Of a stretch of DNA of 64,000 bases, positions 25,671 through 34,222 are shown in pieces. Positions within the stretch are counted from its first letter, which is position 1. Each line of letters opens with the position of its first letter. The DNA lies in contig CALVAW010000005.1 of NCBI GenBank assembly GCA_944325655.1, positions 1 to 64,000 on the forward strand, given 5' to 3'. The notes beneath the pieces are model-generated. The model ran no database searches. It saw only the letters and a program-made list of their open reading frames with translations, and was not told the DNA's origin. The DNA is from Candidatus Gastranaerophilales bacterium (GTDB lineage: Bacteria; Cyanobacteriota; Vampirovibrionia; Gastranaerophilales; Gastranaerophilaceae). The position numbers and the translations under genes are program-made.

Positions 25671-26799
25671 AATCTTTCATGTTTAATTTTAAAAGATTTT
25701 TCATTTCTCTTTCATCATTTGTTTTAGCAAATACTATTGCAAAAACAGGATTTTCAACAGGATTTATTTTTCTTATTTCAAGAGGATTAGTAATATTTGT
25801 TAAATATTTTTCATAATCGACATATTTAATGTTTTTATTCGAAATATCAGAAGGAACATCAGCTATAGTAAAATAATAATATGAATTATCAACTTCAGAT
25901 AAAATTTTACTCCAATTTGGCTTCAACTTTTTAAAATAATATTCATACACATTTATCCCCCAAGCAAATTTTGCAATGTCAGTTATACACCATCCGCAAA
26001 ATCTTAACGGGTTTATTTCTATGGGAATTATGTTATTTTCATTCACTCTTAACTCAAGGTGGAACGGAAAGTTTCTATAGCCGATACATTCACCAATTTT
26101 ATCAAGAGTGTTTTGAAATTTTTTAAGATTTTTTTCTATTATATCTGCAGAAGTATAATACAATCTGTCAGAGACATCATTTTCATCAAAAAAAGGATGT
26201 TTAAAAATGTTTAAAATAACAGCTCTTCCGTTTTCATCAAAATAAGCATCTATTGCATATTCATCACCCTCAATCATCTCCTCTATAATAAATTCATCAA
26301 AATCAACAACATTATGAGGAAAAATACCTTCAAGGTTTTTTATATCGTTTTTTAATTTTTTGCTTATTTGCAACCAATCTTCAGAATTATATATAGGATA
26401 TACACCAAAACTCAAAAAGCCCACAGAAGGTTTTAAAATCAAGGGATATTTAAATTCCTTCGGATTTAACAAATCAATATCTTTAATTGAAATTTTTTTA
26501 AAATAAAAATCAGGATATACTTTTTTTAACATATCCCGAAATAAAATTTTATTTTTACTTATTTTTATATACTTTGCAACATCACAAGCTGCATAATTCC
26601 TCAAAATCCAATCAATTGAATTTTCAGAATTTGAATAAAACAACTCATCCGAAGCGCAACTATTCTCAATAACGCAACCATTCAAATAATTATCTTCAAA
26701 AAAGGTTTTTGAAATTTGATTTTTTAGCACTTTAAAATTATTTTTTTTAATTGTTTCAATTAAAAAATCAGACACATAAGGTTTTTCTAAAATTATCAT
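25657..26799 (-). CDS. ATP-grasp domain protein of unknown substrate
   Basis: A 380-residue ATP-grasp enzyme; the family joins a carboxylate to an amine or thiol through an acylphosphate. The pre-ATP-grasp part is about 1-90; the ATP-binding section includes YPLILKPSVGFLSFGV (phosphate-loop Lys) and EFIIEEMIEGDEYAIDAYF; the metal-binding end is PFHLELRVNENNIIPIEINPLRFCG with the conserved Glu and Asn. The substrate-binding part does not match a named ligase that I recognise. AGGA precedes the ATG. It is convergent with the reductase-like gene, overlapping it by 14 bases, and separated from the upstream leftward gene by a terminator, so it probably has its own promoter. Confidence 0.75.
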   Translation of the reverse strand: MIILEKPYVSDFLIETIKKNNFKVLKNQISKTFFEDNYLNGCVIENSCASDELFYSNSENSIDWILRNYAACDVAKYIKISKNKILFRDMLKKVYPDFYFKKISIKDIDLLNPKEFKYPLILKPSVGFLSFGVYPIYNSEDWLQISKKLKNDIKNLEGIFPHNVVDFDEFIIEEMIEGDEYAIDAYFDENGRAVILNIFKHPFFDENDVSDRLYYTSADIIEKNLKKFQNTLDKIGECIGYRNFPFHLELRVNENNIIPIEINPLRFCGWCITDIAKFAWGINVYEYYFKKLKPNWSKILSEVDNSYYYFTIADVPSDISNKNIKYVDYEKYLTNITNPLEIRKINPVENPVFAIVFAKTNDEREMKNLLKLNMKDFIVC

Positions 26800-26802
26800 A
26801 CA

Positions 26803-26834
26803 AAAATCCTGATATAATTATATATCAGGATTTT
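26803..26834 (-). terminator. Strong hairpin terminator, symmetrical
   Basis: Fourteen base pairs (26803-26816 with 26821-26834) close an ATTA loop, with AAAA on one side and TTTT on the other, so it can act on either strand. It ends transcription of the leftward HD-GYP gene and lies immediately before the Shine-Dalgarno of the ATP-grasp gene. Confidence 0.8.
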
Positions 26835-26853
26835 AACACAAAAAATCTTATAT

Positions 26854-28137
26854 TTATTTTTTTATTTCTACTAAAACATCAACAATTTTAGGATCCCATT
26901 TAGTGCCTGATTCCTTTTTAATAATTTCAAGGGCTTCTGCGTTAGATAAAGCTTTTCTGTGAGCTCTATCTTGTGTCAAAGCACAATATGCACCTGCAAG
27001 CGCAATTATTCTCGAACCCAACGGAATAGAATTACCTTTTAATCCTTCAGGATAACCTTTTCCGTTATATCTCTCCTCTTGATAATTAATATAGGGAACA
27101 ACCTCTGACATAAAATTAATATTCATCAACAAATCAACACCAATATTCGGATGATTTTTAAGTTCATTCCATTCAGCATCTGTTAATTTATCTTTCTTTG
27201 TAAATAATTCTTCAGATAAAGTTATTTTTCCTATATTTTGCAATAATCCCGCATAATATATTAAATCTGTCGTTTTTTCATTTAATCCCAAGCGTTCGCA
27301 TATTTCTCTTGAAAGATTAGCGCATTCATTTGAATGTGAACGTTTATATTGTCCCTTTAAATCAACCGCATAAGCCAATTTCTCAACAAAAGTCTGTTGT
27401 TGATCGCCTAAATCGCCAATAATTGCCGTTAATTGAGCTCTTAAATTTTGCAACTCAAGAGTCGAAACATTCTCCAGAGCCACCAAACGTTTTACCTCAT
27501 CAATTAATTTTTGGAGCCCCATCGACGTAACAAAAAGACCCGCCATATTTTGAATTAAATCAGCATATTCAAACTCCAAAGGACGCTCTATTTTTCTGAT
27601 TACTTCAATTACACCGATGCATTCAAAATTATTTTTCATTGGAAAAATCGAAAACTGCATTTCATCTTTTTCAAAACAATATTCTTCTTCTTTTTGCATA
27701 ACTTCTTTAATGTAATCAGATATGTTGTCGTCTGAAAGCTCTTCATCTGACGAGCCCGCATGGCACAATGGTTCTCCTTTTTTTGCAAGAAAAATATTGC
27801 ACTCAACAAGATTCAACATGAGTTTTATTGTTTTTGCAATCGAATTATAAATTACAAAATCTTCATTATTTTCAAATCCAAGCAAACTTAAGGTGTTATC
27901 TATTGAATAAATAGAAATAAGCTCACTTAATTGCGCCTTGAGGCTTTTCTTTTTATCTTTATCTTTTACTTTTTTGGAAATTTTATCCACTAATTCCGGA
28001 TTAATTAATTGTTCTGTAAAAAAATCTCCTAAATTTAAAGCAAAAATCTCTTCCAGAGGATCATCTTCAAGGAGATTTATATTCCTTGTGTAAACCGAAG
28101 AACTGTTTTGTGTTCTCGTTTTATTTGTTTTACTCAT
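26854..28137 (-). CDS. GAF-like plus degenerate HD-GYP domain protein
   Basis: A 427-residue cytoplasmic protein. Residues about 75-215 look like a GAF sensor, a coiled coil follows (about 205-245), and about 250-425 form an HD-GYP domain, a family that normally hydrolyses cyclic di-GMP with a metal cluster. Here the HD pair of HDIGKI is Gln300-Asn301 (LLQNIGKI), and the HHExxDGxGYP motif reads QEERYNGKGYP (353-363), losing both histidines and the Asp. His267 and His329 (KNHP) and GYP remain. Loss of metal ligands predicts no phosphodiesterase activity; it may bind cyclic di-GMP or a partner. AGGATTAGG precedes the ATG. It is the only gene of its transcription unit. Confidence 0.8.
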   Translation of the reverse strand: MSKTNKTRTQNSSSVYTRNINLLEDDPLEEIFALNLGDFFTEQLINPELVDKISKKVKDKDKKKSLKAQLSELISIYSIDNTLSLLGFENNEDFVIYNSIAKTIKLMLNLVECNIFLAKKGEPLCHAGSSDEELSDDNISDYIKEVMQKEEEYCFEKDEMQFSIFPMKNNFECIGVIEVIRKIERPLEFEYADLIQNMAGLFVTSMGLQKLIDEVKRLVALENVSTLELQNLRAQLTAIIGDLGDQQQTFVEKLAYAVDLKGQYKRSHSNECANLSREICERLGLNEKTTDLIYYAGLLQNIGKITLSEELFTKKDKLTDAEWNELKNHPNIGVDLLMNINFMSEVVPYINYQEERYNGKGYPEGLKGNSIPLGSRIIALAGAYCALTQDRAHRKALSNAEALEIIKKESGTKWDPKIVDVLVEIKK

Positions 28138-28255
28138 AAATACCTAATCCTGTGCCGTTTATATTTATAATTACGACACATTTTTTAAAAACTGTAGTAA
28201 TTTTTAAAAAAATTATACAATAGTTAATATATTTTTATACTTTTGTTATAGATGA

Positions 28256-28261
28256 TAAAAT
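28256..28261 (+). promoter_or_regulatory. TAAAAT box six bases before the metX ATG
   Basis: TAAAAT sits exactly six bases upstream of the metX start with no Shine-Dalgarno, placing the expected transcription start on the A of ATG. No good -35 is visible. Confidence 0.35.
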
Positions 28262-28267
28262 AAAAAA

Positions 28268-29362
28268 ATGAAAATTGAAAATTATGCAGAAACAAAATTC
28301 TACAAATTAAATGAACCGGTTGCACTAAAATGCGGAAAAATTCTTGAGAATGTAAAAGTAGCTTATCAAACATACGGCAAATTAAATGACAATAAAGACA
28401 ATGCTATTTTAGTATTACACGCTTTGACCGGAAGTGCGCATGCAGCCTTTATCAACAAAAAAACAAATAAAACAGGCTGGTGGGATAATATGATAGGTCC
28501 CAATAAAGCTTTTGACACAAATAAATTTTTCATAATTTCATCAAACATATTAGGAGGCTGCTACGGAACAACAGGGCCAAGCTCTATCAACCCCAAAACG
28601 AATAAACCCTACGCACTGGATTTTCCGGTTGTAACCATAGAAGACATAGTTAATGTACAAAAAAAATTAATAGATTATTTTGGAATTAAAAAAATTATTG
28701 TCGCCGGCGGATCAATGGGCGGAATGCAAGCGCTGGAATGGTCCATAGCTTATCCTAATTATGTAAAATCAACAATTTTAATTGCAACAAGCGCAAGATT
28801 AAATGCGCAAGCAATTGCATTTAATGCAGTGGCACGAAATGCAATATTAAAAGATGCAAACTTTAATAACGGAGACTATTATAATTCAAAACATCCGGAA
28901 AATGGCTTAGCTATAGCAAGAATGATTGGACACATAACTTATTTATGCGAAGAAGCAATGTATAAAAAATTCGGAAGAGAATTTAAAGAAAAACCAAGTT
29001 TTGATTTTGGAATAGACTTTCAAGTAGAAAGTTATTTAGATCATCAAGGTAAAATTTTTGTTGACAGATTTGATGCAAACAGTTATTTGTATATAACCAA
29101 AGCTCTGGATTATTATGATCCGATAAAAAATCATGGAAGTTTAGAAAATGCTCTAAAAAACAGCAATTCAAAATTTCTGGTAATTTCATTTTCAACCGAT
29201 TGGCTTTTTACGACAGCGCAATCCAAACAAATTGTAAACACGCTTATTAAACTGAATAAAGATGTTTCATTTGTCGAACTTGAGAGCAAATGCGGGCATG
29301 ATGCATTTCTTTTGGAATTTGAAAAACAAACAAAAATAATTAAAAGCTTTTTAGGAGAATAA
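28268..29362 (+). CDS. metX: Homoserine O-acyltransferase
   Basis: MetX acylates homoserine (usually with acetyl-CoA) at the branch toward methionine. The 364-residue alpha/beta hydrolase has HALTGSAHA early, the oxyanion and substrate segment ILGGCYGTTGPSSINPKT, the nucleophile elbow GGSMGGMQALEW (Ser about 150), a late Asp in FSTDWLFT and the catalytic His in CGHDAFLLE. It is followed directly by metW, the usual partner in many bacteria. I searched the 131-base upstream region for a SAM riboswitch and saw none; a TAAAAT box lies six bases before ATG. Acetyl versus succinyl specificity cannot be decided by eye. Confidence 0.94.
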   Translation: MKIENYAETKFYKLNEPVALKCGKILENVKVAYQTYGKLNDNKDNAILVLHALTGSAHAAFINKKTNKTGWWDNMIGPNKAFDTNKFFIISSNILGGCYGTTGPSSINPKTNKPYALDFPVVTIEDIVNVQKKLIDYFGIKKIIVAGGSMGGMQALEWSIAYPNYVKSTILIATSARLNAQAIAFNAVARNAILKDANFNNGDYYNSKHPENGLAIARMIGHITYLCEEAMYKKFGREFKEKPSFDFGIDFQVESYLDHQGKIFVDRFDANSYLYITKALDYYDPIKNHGSLENALKNSNSKFLVISFSTDWLFTTAQSKQIVNTLIKLNKDVSFVELESKCGHDAFLLEFEKQTKIIKSFLGE

Positions 29363-29977
29363 ATGACACTAAAAGAATTCAACCTGAATTATAAAACCGT
29401 TTGCAATTTAATACCTGAAAATGTAAGGATTTTAGACCTTGGTTGCGGTGATGGCAAACTGTTAAAGATTTTAAAAAATGAAAAAAATGTCAAAGGCTTG
29501 GGAATTGAAATAAATCAAGATTGTGTAATCGAAGCTCTACAAAAAGGTTTAAGTATAGTACAAGGCGATTTGGACAAAGGTTTAGATGAATTTCAAGATA
29601 AAAGTTTTGATTTTGCAATATTAAATAAAACACTGCAATCAACAAAAAATCCCGAATTTGTAATTTATGAAATGTTAAGGGTCGCAAAAAAATGCATTGT
29701 TTCATTTCCTAATTTTGGATATTGGAGAGTCCGATTTTACTTATTTCTAAAAGGAAAAATGCCTAAATCAAAAATGCTGCCTTATGAATGGTATAACACC
29801 CCCAATGTCCATCTTTTGACTATAAGCGATTTTTTTGAATTTTGCAAAAAAAGAAATATACAAATTGAAAAATCAATTTATTTAACCAAAAGAAAAGTGT
29901 CAAGCGGATTTAAAATTAAAAACATTGCAAACTTGTTAACAGAGGAAGTAATTTTTGTAATATCAAAAAATAAATAA
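29363..29977 (+). CDS. metW: Methionine biosynthesis protein MetW
   Basis: A 204-residue class I SAM-dependent methyltransferase-fold protein of the MetW family, which partners MetX. The SAM-binding motif is ILDLGCGDGKLLKIL near residue 25; typical MetW segments follow: DLDKGLDEF, NKTLQSTKNPEFV, SFPNFGYWRVR and PYEWYNTPNVHLLTISDF. It starts directly after the metX stop, so the pair is coupled. In other bacteria MetW is needed for full MetX activity; its methyltransferase chemistry is unproven. Confidence 0.92.
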   Translation: MTLKEFNLNYKTVCNLIPENVRILDLGCGDGKLLKILKNEKNVKGLGIEINQDCVIEALQKGLSIVQGDLDKGLDEFQDKSFDFAILNKTLQSTKNPEFVIYEMLRVAKKCIVSFPNFGYWRVRFYLFLKGKMPKSKMLPYEWYNTPNVHLLTISDFFEFCKKRNIQIEKSIYLTKRKVSSGFKIKNIANLLTEEVIFVISKNK

Positions 29978-30071
29978 TCTAATTTATATAAATTAAATTT
30001 ATATTATTTATATAAATATTATTTATTTTTTTTGAATTTTATAGTAAAATTATTTTAATTTAACGTACTAC

Positions 30072-30773
30072 ATGAAAAAGATTGCAATGAAACCACAAAC
30101 TAAAAAAGATGAATTTTTAGCTAAAATTATTCACGATTTAAAAACACCGACTATAGCACAAATCAAAGCTCTTGAATCATTTTTATCAACTTCTTCCGAC
30201 AAAATAAACGAAGAAGAAAAAGACTTAATTGAATTAACTCTAAATTCTTGCAATTATATGCAAAAGTTAATTGACACCTTCAGTATGGTACATAAATTAG
30301 AATACGAGGACATTATCCTTAATTATGAAAAATTCAATTTTAACGAATTGATTAAAAAAACAGTAAGTGAATTAAATATTTTGCTTAAATATTACAATTT
30401 AAAAGTAGAATTTATATGCAATGAAGAAATAGTTGTTAATGCTGATAAACTGCAAATAAAACGCGTATTGGAAAATCTGATTGCAAATGCAATAAACTAT
30501 GCATTTGAAAACAGTGTAATAAATATAAGCGCAAAATTAAGCAGAGGCGATATAATTGTAGAAATCAAAAATAACAGTAATTTTATAGAACCCAAAATAC
30601 TTAAAGAAATCTTTGAAAAATATAAAACATATCCTTCAAATTATAATAAAGCAGGGGTTGGTCTCGGATTATATCTTTCAAAAGAAATCATTCATGCACA
30701 TTTTGGAAAAATGATTGCAAAAAGCTATCCGGATAACATTAATATATTTGGATTTGCCATTCCTGAAAAATAA
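30072..30773 (+). CDS. Orphan sensor-less histidine kinase
   Basis: A 233-residue soluble kinase with no sensor or membrane segment. The HisKA dimerisation helix begins at once, with the phosphoacceptor His21 in AKIIHDLKTPT, and the ATPase domain shows ENLIANAINYAF (N box), a poor G1 segment and AGVGLGLYLSKEII (G2 box). No response regulator is adjacent; the nearest REC protein is the REC-STAS gene at 46.5 kb. It could be regulated by a partner protein or act as a phosphotransfer hub. No Shine-Dalgarno is clear, and an alternative in-frame ATG lies at 30087. Confidence 0.82.
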   Translation: MKKIAMKPQTKKDEFLAKIIHDLKTPTIAQIKALESFLSTSSDKINEEEKDLIELTLNSCNYMQKLIDTFSMVHKLEYEDIILNYEKFNFNELIKKTVSELNILLKYYNLKVEFICNEEIVVNADKLQIKRVLENLIANAINYAFENSVINISAKLSRGDIIVEIKNNSNFIEPKILKEIFEKYKTYPSNYNKAGVGLGLYLSKEIIHAHFGKMIAKSYPDNINIFGFAIPEK

Positions 30774-30776
30774 AAA

Positions 30777-30803
30777 AATGCAAGCATATAAAATACTTGC
30801 ATT
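30777..30803 (-). terminator. Hairpin between convergent genes
   Basis: AATGCAAG (30777-30784) pairs with CTTGCATT (30796-30803). On the minus strand it is followed by a run of seven T, so it mainly ends the leftward gene at 30840. Confidence 0.6.
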
Positions 30804-30839
30804 AAAGTAATTAAGTTAAGCGGAATGTGGGTTTATAGG

Positions 30840-32072
30840 TTAAGCAAATGTTTTGAATGAACCGTCAATATTGTCATCAATTACTTTTTGTACTGATTCA
30901 ACCTCGGTTGTTACAGCACTTCTTTGAGTTTCAATATTATCAAGTTCTAATTCTAATTTTTTATCTTGATTTTGAATTTGGGTTTGTAATCTGTCATATT
31001 TTGCTTTTGCTCTGTCATCATCTTCTGTATAATAAGCATCGGAAATATTTGCCGTTGAATCCCAAGATAAACTGTTCCATTTTATTTTATTTGTTTCAGA
31101 ATCAATACTGCCTTTTTCGATTAAATATTTTCCGTTTCTCAAACATTCCTGAAGATAATTAGGACCGTCTGTTGAGCCATCCACATCAGTTGTACCGTAT
31201 TTCAGAGTTTCATCAATAACGTATCTTTGAATAACAACCCCGTTAGCATCAACCAAGCTGTATTTTCCATCTGCACCTTCAATCTTATTAACATTAGATA
31301 TTGTTTTTAATGTTGAAGAAGGAATGGAAGAAGAGTCATTAACAAGACTTGCTGTTTCAGAACTTGAAAAACTATTTTTTTGAGATTCATCAGTTATCTC
31401 AGCACCTGTTCTGTAGTTATAATAAGCAGTTGTTCCATCAACTTTTACAACAGCTATCATTCCATGTTGAGTATCTATTTGCAAACTTTTTGTATTAATA
31501 TTATTTGAAGAATTTAACAAATTGCCTAATGCAGTTGCGGTACCGTTAGGTTCTTTCGGAATAACTATATAATTATCACCGCTATTTTGCTTGGTTCCGT
31601 CGGATGAAGTTGTTCCTACTCTATACACACCATCAGAATCTTGTGCCGTTGCAATATTGGAAGTTTTTGTTTGCGTTCCGGGGATTTCTTCTTCGCTTGA
31701 TACAACAATTGCACCATAAGCATCAACCAAACGATAAGCCGAGGTGCTTGCATATTCTTGACCTGCTGTTCTGTCATAAGCTTGAATTCCACTGTCATCT
31801 GAAGAAAATTGATTTAAAGTTCCGCTTATTAATGTAGCATAAGTTAAATTTGATGTTCTATTTACAACATCACTTCCTGAAGCCGTAGAAGCCAATGACA
31901 ACGAAATCTTCATTTGTCTGTTTGAAGTTGCATCTTCATAATCAACAGCGATTTCTTCGAGTTGTTGAGCTAAAACTAATCTTTTTTGTGAAATTTGCTG
32001 CGCCCTGTATTCCAGGTCGCTCTTTCTGGCAGTTAATAATAACATTCTGCCTTGACTTGCCGATAATCCCAT
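30840..32072 (-). CDS. Uncharacterised protein with flagellin-like helix/variable/helix layout
   Basis: I do not recognise the family. The 410 residues begin with a conserved-looking amphipathic helix (about 1-60, MGLSASQGRMLLLTARKSD then many Gln/Glu/Arg) and end with a coiled coil (about 345-400, RLQTQIQNQDKKLELELDN). The middle 280 residues are rich in Ser, Thr, Asn, Gly and Asp and look like beta-rich, surface-type sequence. There is no cleavable signal peptide. Conserved helices at both ends around a variable Ser/Thr-rich middle is the layout of flagellins, hook-associated and some translocated proteins, but no flagellar gene is near. AGGTGG lies 6 bases before the ATG. It may be a surface or exported structural protein of this lineage; that is inference. 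Confidence 0.6.
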   Translation of the reverse strand: MGLSASQGRMLLLTARKSDLEYRAQQISQKRLVLAQQLEEIAVDYEDATSNRQMKISLSLASTASGSDVVNRTSNLTYATLISGTLNQFSSDDSGIQAYDRTAGQEYASTSAYRLVDAYGAIVVSSEEEIPGTQTKTSNIATAQDSDGVYRVGTTSSDGTKQNSGDNYIVIPKEPNGTATALGNLLNSSNNINTKSLQIDTQHGMIAVVKVDGTTAYYNYRTGAEITDESQKNSFSSSETASLVNDSSSIPSSTLKTISNVNKIEGADGKYSLVDANGVVIQRYVIDETLKYGTTDVDGSTDGPNYLQECLRNGKYLIEKGSIDSETNKIKWNSLSWDSTANISDAYYTEDDDRAKAKYDRLQTQIQNQDKKLELELDNIETQRSAVTTEVESVQKVIDDNIDGSFKTFA

Positions 32073-32217
32073 TTTTTACCACCTTTGCTTTTAATTACTT
32101 TACAGATTTTTGACATCAAAACTAAGATGTTCCTTTATCCATTTAAATAGTTCCCAAAAGTTTTTTACGGTAACAAAATATTTTTTTAATATTTACATAT
32201 CTTTACAAATTATATAA

Positions 32218-32255
32218 AAAAACACTCTTTTCTAATGAAAGAAAAGAGTGTTTTT
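32218..32255 (-). terminator. Strong terminator after rplI
   Basis: A 16-bp stem (32218-32233 with 32240-32255) closes a six-base loop and has A and T runs at its ends, so it can stop transcription in either direction. It ends the leftward min-rplI region. Confidence 0.9.
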
Positions 32256-32270
32256 ATAATTATTAAAAAC

Positions 32271-32765
32271 TTAAGCTTCTTCAGTCGTTTCTTCTTCAAA
32301 AACTTCCTTAATTGTTTCAGAAGCGCTAACTTCAACGTTCAACTGAGCTTTAACTTTTGAAGATAATTTAATTGTCATAACAAAATTACCGACATGATTT
32401 ATAGGACTATCAAGAATTATTGCTTTTCTGTCAATTTCTTTGCCTGTTTTTGCAAGCAATTCCTCAGCTAATTTCTTAGTAGTAATAGTTCCAAAAAGTT
32501 TACCCGATTCACCTGCTTTAGCAGACAATTGAATTACATTAATTTTTTCAATTTCTTCCTTAGTGCTTAGTGCTTCTTGGTGTAACTTTTCAGCTTTAGC
32601 TTTAATTCTTGCAATGTTTCTCTCTCTTTGAGCCAGTGCGCCTGCAGTTGCAACTTCTGCTAAAGAATTAGGAATAAGATAATTTCTTGCATAACCATCT
32701 TTTACGTTTACAAGATCTCCCATTTCACCTATATTTTGTACATCTTTTTTTAATATAACCTGCAT
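32271..32765 (-). CDS. rplI: 50S ribosomal protein L9
   Basis: L9 binds 23S rRNA at the base of the L1 stalk. The N-terminal domain has the family pattern MQVILKKDVQNIGEMGDLV followed by KDGYARNYLIPNSLA, then the long connecting helix (about 40-75) and the C-terminal domain (about 80-150). A glutamate-rich tail brings it to 164 residues, slightly longer than the usual about 150. AAAGGAG precedes the ATG. It is downstream of minE, with 82 bases between. Confidence 0.96.
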   Translation of the reverse strand: MQVILKKDVQNIGEMGDLVNVKDGYARNYLIPNSLAEVATAGALAQRERNIARIKAKAEKLHQEALSTKEEIEKINVIQLSAKAGESGKLFGTITTKKLAEELLAKTGKEIDRKAIILDSPINHVGNFVMTIKLSSKVKAQLNVEVSASETIKEVFEEETTEEA

Positions 32766-32847
32766 TTGGTTTTCTCCTTTTGCTTAATTTATTTTTGTGA
32801 TGAGCTAAGAAATATAATATTTAAAACATATTCAAATTTCAAGCATG

Positions 32848-33399
32848 CTAATTTGTTTTATTTTTTTTGTTTGTTTTTTTTACTTCTTTTTCTTTTGGTT
32901 CGTTATTTTTTTGAGTATCTTCTTTTAAATCTTCGCTGTCTTCATCTTGCGTCTCTTCCGATTCAACTTCATCACTGTTTGAATCAGCTTCGCTCATTTG
33001 ATCTGCAAGTTCTTGAGCCTTCTCTTTTACCAGCTCTTTAAGTTCTCCAACAATTTCTTCAGTCTTTTCTATTTTAGCTTTTTCTTGAATAGACAACGCT
33101 TCATCAATTTCTTCATCTGTTTTTGGTCTTAAAACAGGAATACTTAAATTCAAAATTGTAGCATTTTCATTTGCATCTATACTTAAATCAAAAGAATCGA
33201 CATCAATCTCAAGATATTTAGATATGCTATCAATCATATCATCTTTAAGCATTTGCATTGCACGTTCGGAAAAACCGACCCTATCTTGCATTAATACTGT
33301 TTTCAGTCTGCTTTTTGCAACAACTTTTGTATCATCAGAACTCTGAGCTGTAAAAAAGCTCAAAACCTTATCGTATAAATCTGAAAAAATATCTTTCAT
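32848..33399 (-). CDS. minE: MinE topological specificity factor with a long acidic tail
   Basis: MinE stimulates MinD ATPase at the membrane and drives Min patterning so that division occurs mid-cell. Residues 1-95 are standard MinE: membrane-targeting FSDLYDKVLSFF, the MinD-binding VAKSRLKTVLMQDRV, then a topological domain with ERAMQMLKDDMIDSISKYL. A further about 90 residues follow, first helical (IEKTEEIVGELKELVKEKA), then a Glu/Asp/Ser run, ending in a Lys/Asn-rich tip. Known MinE proteins are about 85-100 residues. I start at ATG 33399, one base after the minD stop; the open frame extends to 33423 inside minD but lacks support. Confidence 0.93.
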   Translation of the reverse strand: MKDIFSDLYDKVLSFFTAQSSDDTKVVAKSRLKTVLMQDRVGFSERAMQMLKDDMIDSISKYLEIDVDSFDLSIDANENATILNLSIPVLRPKTDEEIDEALSIQEKAKIEKTEEIVGELKELVKEKAQELADQMSEADSNSDEVESEETQDEDSEDLKEDTQKNNEPKEKEVKKTNKKNKTN

Positions 33400-33400
33400 T

Positions 33401-34210
33401 CTAGCCCTGCGCTTTCTTAGCAAAGAATTTCTTTATTTTATCTAACAATGTTTTTGGCTCGTCTATATCCAATAACGGTACATCTTCGCCCATTATTCTT
33501 CTTGCAACATTCAAATATGCTTGTCCTGCTAATGATTTTTCATCATTTACAACAGGTTCACCTTTATTAGTTGATGTAATAATATTTGTATCTTCCGGAA
33601 TTACACCTATTAAATCACAAGACAATATTTCAACTACATCATCAACGCCCATCATATCATTTGATTTTATTAATTTAGGACGTACACGATTTACAAGCAG
33701 ACGATATTTTTCAACACCTTCTTTTGACTCAAGCAGACCTATAATTCTATCCGCATCACGAATAGCACTCATTTCCGGTGTTGTTACCACTATTGCTTCA
33801 TTAGCTCCCGCCACAGCATTTTGAAAACCTTGTTCAATTCCCGCAGGACAATCAACAAGAACATAGTCAAAATCTTTTTTAAGCTGCTCACATATATCTT
33901 TCAACTGCTCAGCGTCAACTGCAGATTTATCTCTTGTTTGAGCAGCAGCTAAAAGACATAGATTTGGATTTTTCTTATCTTTTACGAGAGCTTGTTTTAA
34001 CTTACAACGCTCTTCCACTACATCAACAATTGTATATACGATTCTATTTTCCAAACCCAACAATAAATCTAAATTTCTTAATCCTATATCAGTATCGATT
34101 AAAACAACCTTATTTCCCATATGGGCTAAAGCTGTACCAATATTAGCAGAGGTTGTGGTCTTTCCGACTCCGCCTTTTCCGGATGTAATAACAATAACAG
34201 AACCAGCCAT
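33401..34210 (-). CDS. minD: Septum-site ATPase MinD
   Basis: MinD is the membrane-cycling ATPase that recruits MinC and is released by MinE. The 269-residue protein has the deviant Walker A SGKGGVGKTTT (about 10-20), LIDTDIGLRNLDLLLGLE, DYVLVDCPAGIE, and a C-terminal amphipathic membrane-targeting helix (LLDKIKKFFAKKAQG). It lies between minC and minE with gaps of 12 bases and one base, so the three are one operon. A GGAGCAAAT Shine-Dalgarno precedes the ATG. Confidence 0.97.
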   Translation of the reverse strand: MAGSVIVITSGKGGVGKTTTSANIGTALAHMGNKVVLIDTDIGLRNLDLLLGLENRIVYTIVDVVEERCKLKQALVKDKKNPNLCLLAAAQTRDKSAVDAEQLKDICEQLKKDFDYVLVDCPAGIEQGFQNAVAGANEAIVVTTPEMSAIRDADRIIGLLESKEGVEKYRLLVNRVRPKLIKSNDMMGVDDVVEILSCDLIGVIPEDTNIITSTNKGEPVVNDEKSLAGQAYLNVARRIMGEDVPLLDIDEPKTLLDKIKKFFAKKAQG

Positions 34211-34222
34211 TTATTTGCTCCT

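Noticed and set aside
28138-28267. SAM riboswitch upstream of metX
   Set aside because: The gap is very AT-rich and lacks the paired helices expected; only -10-like boxes are seen.
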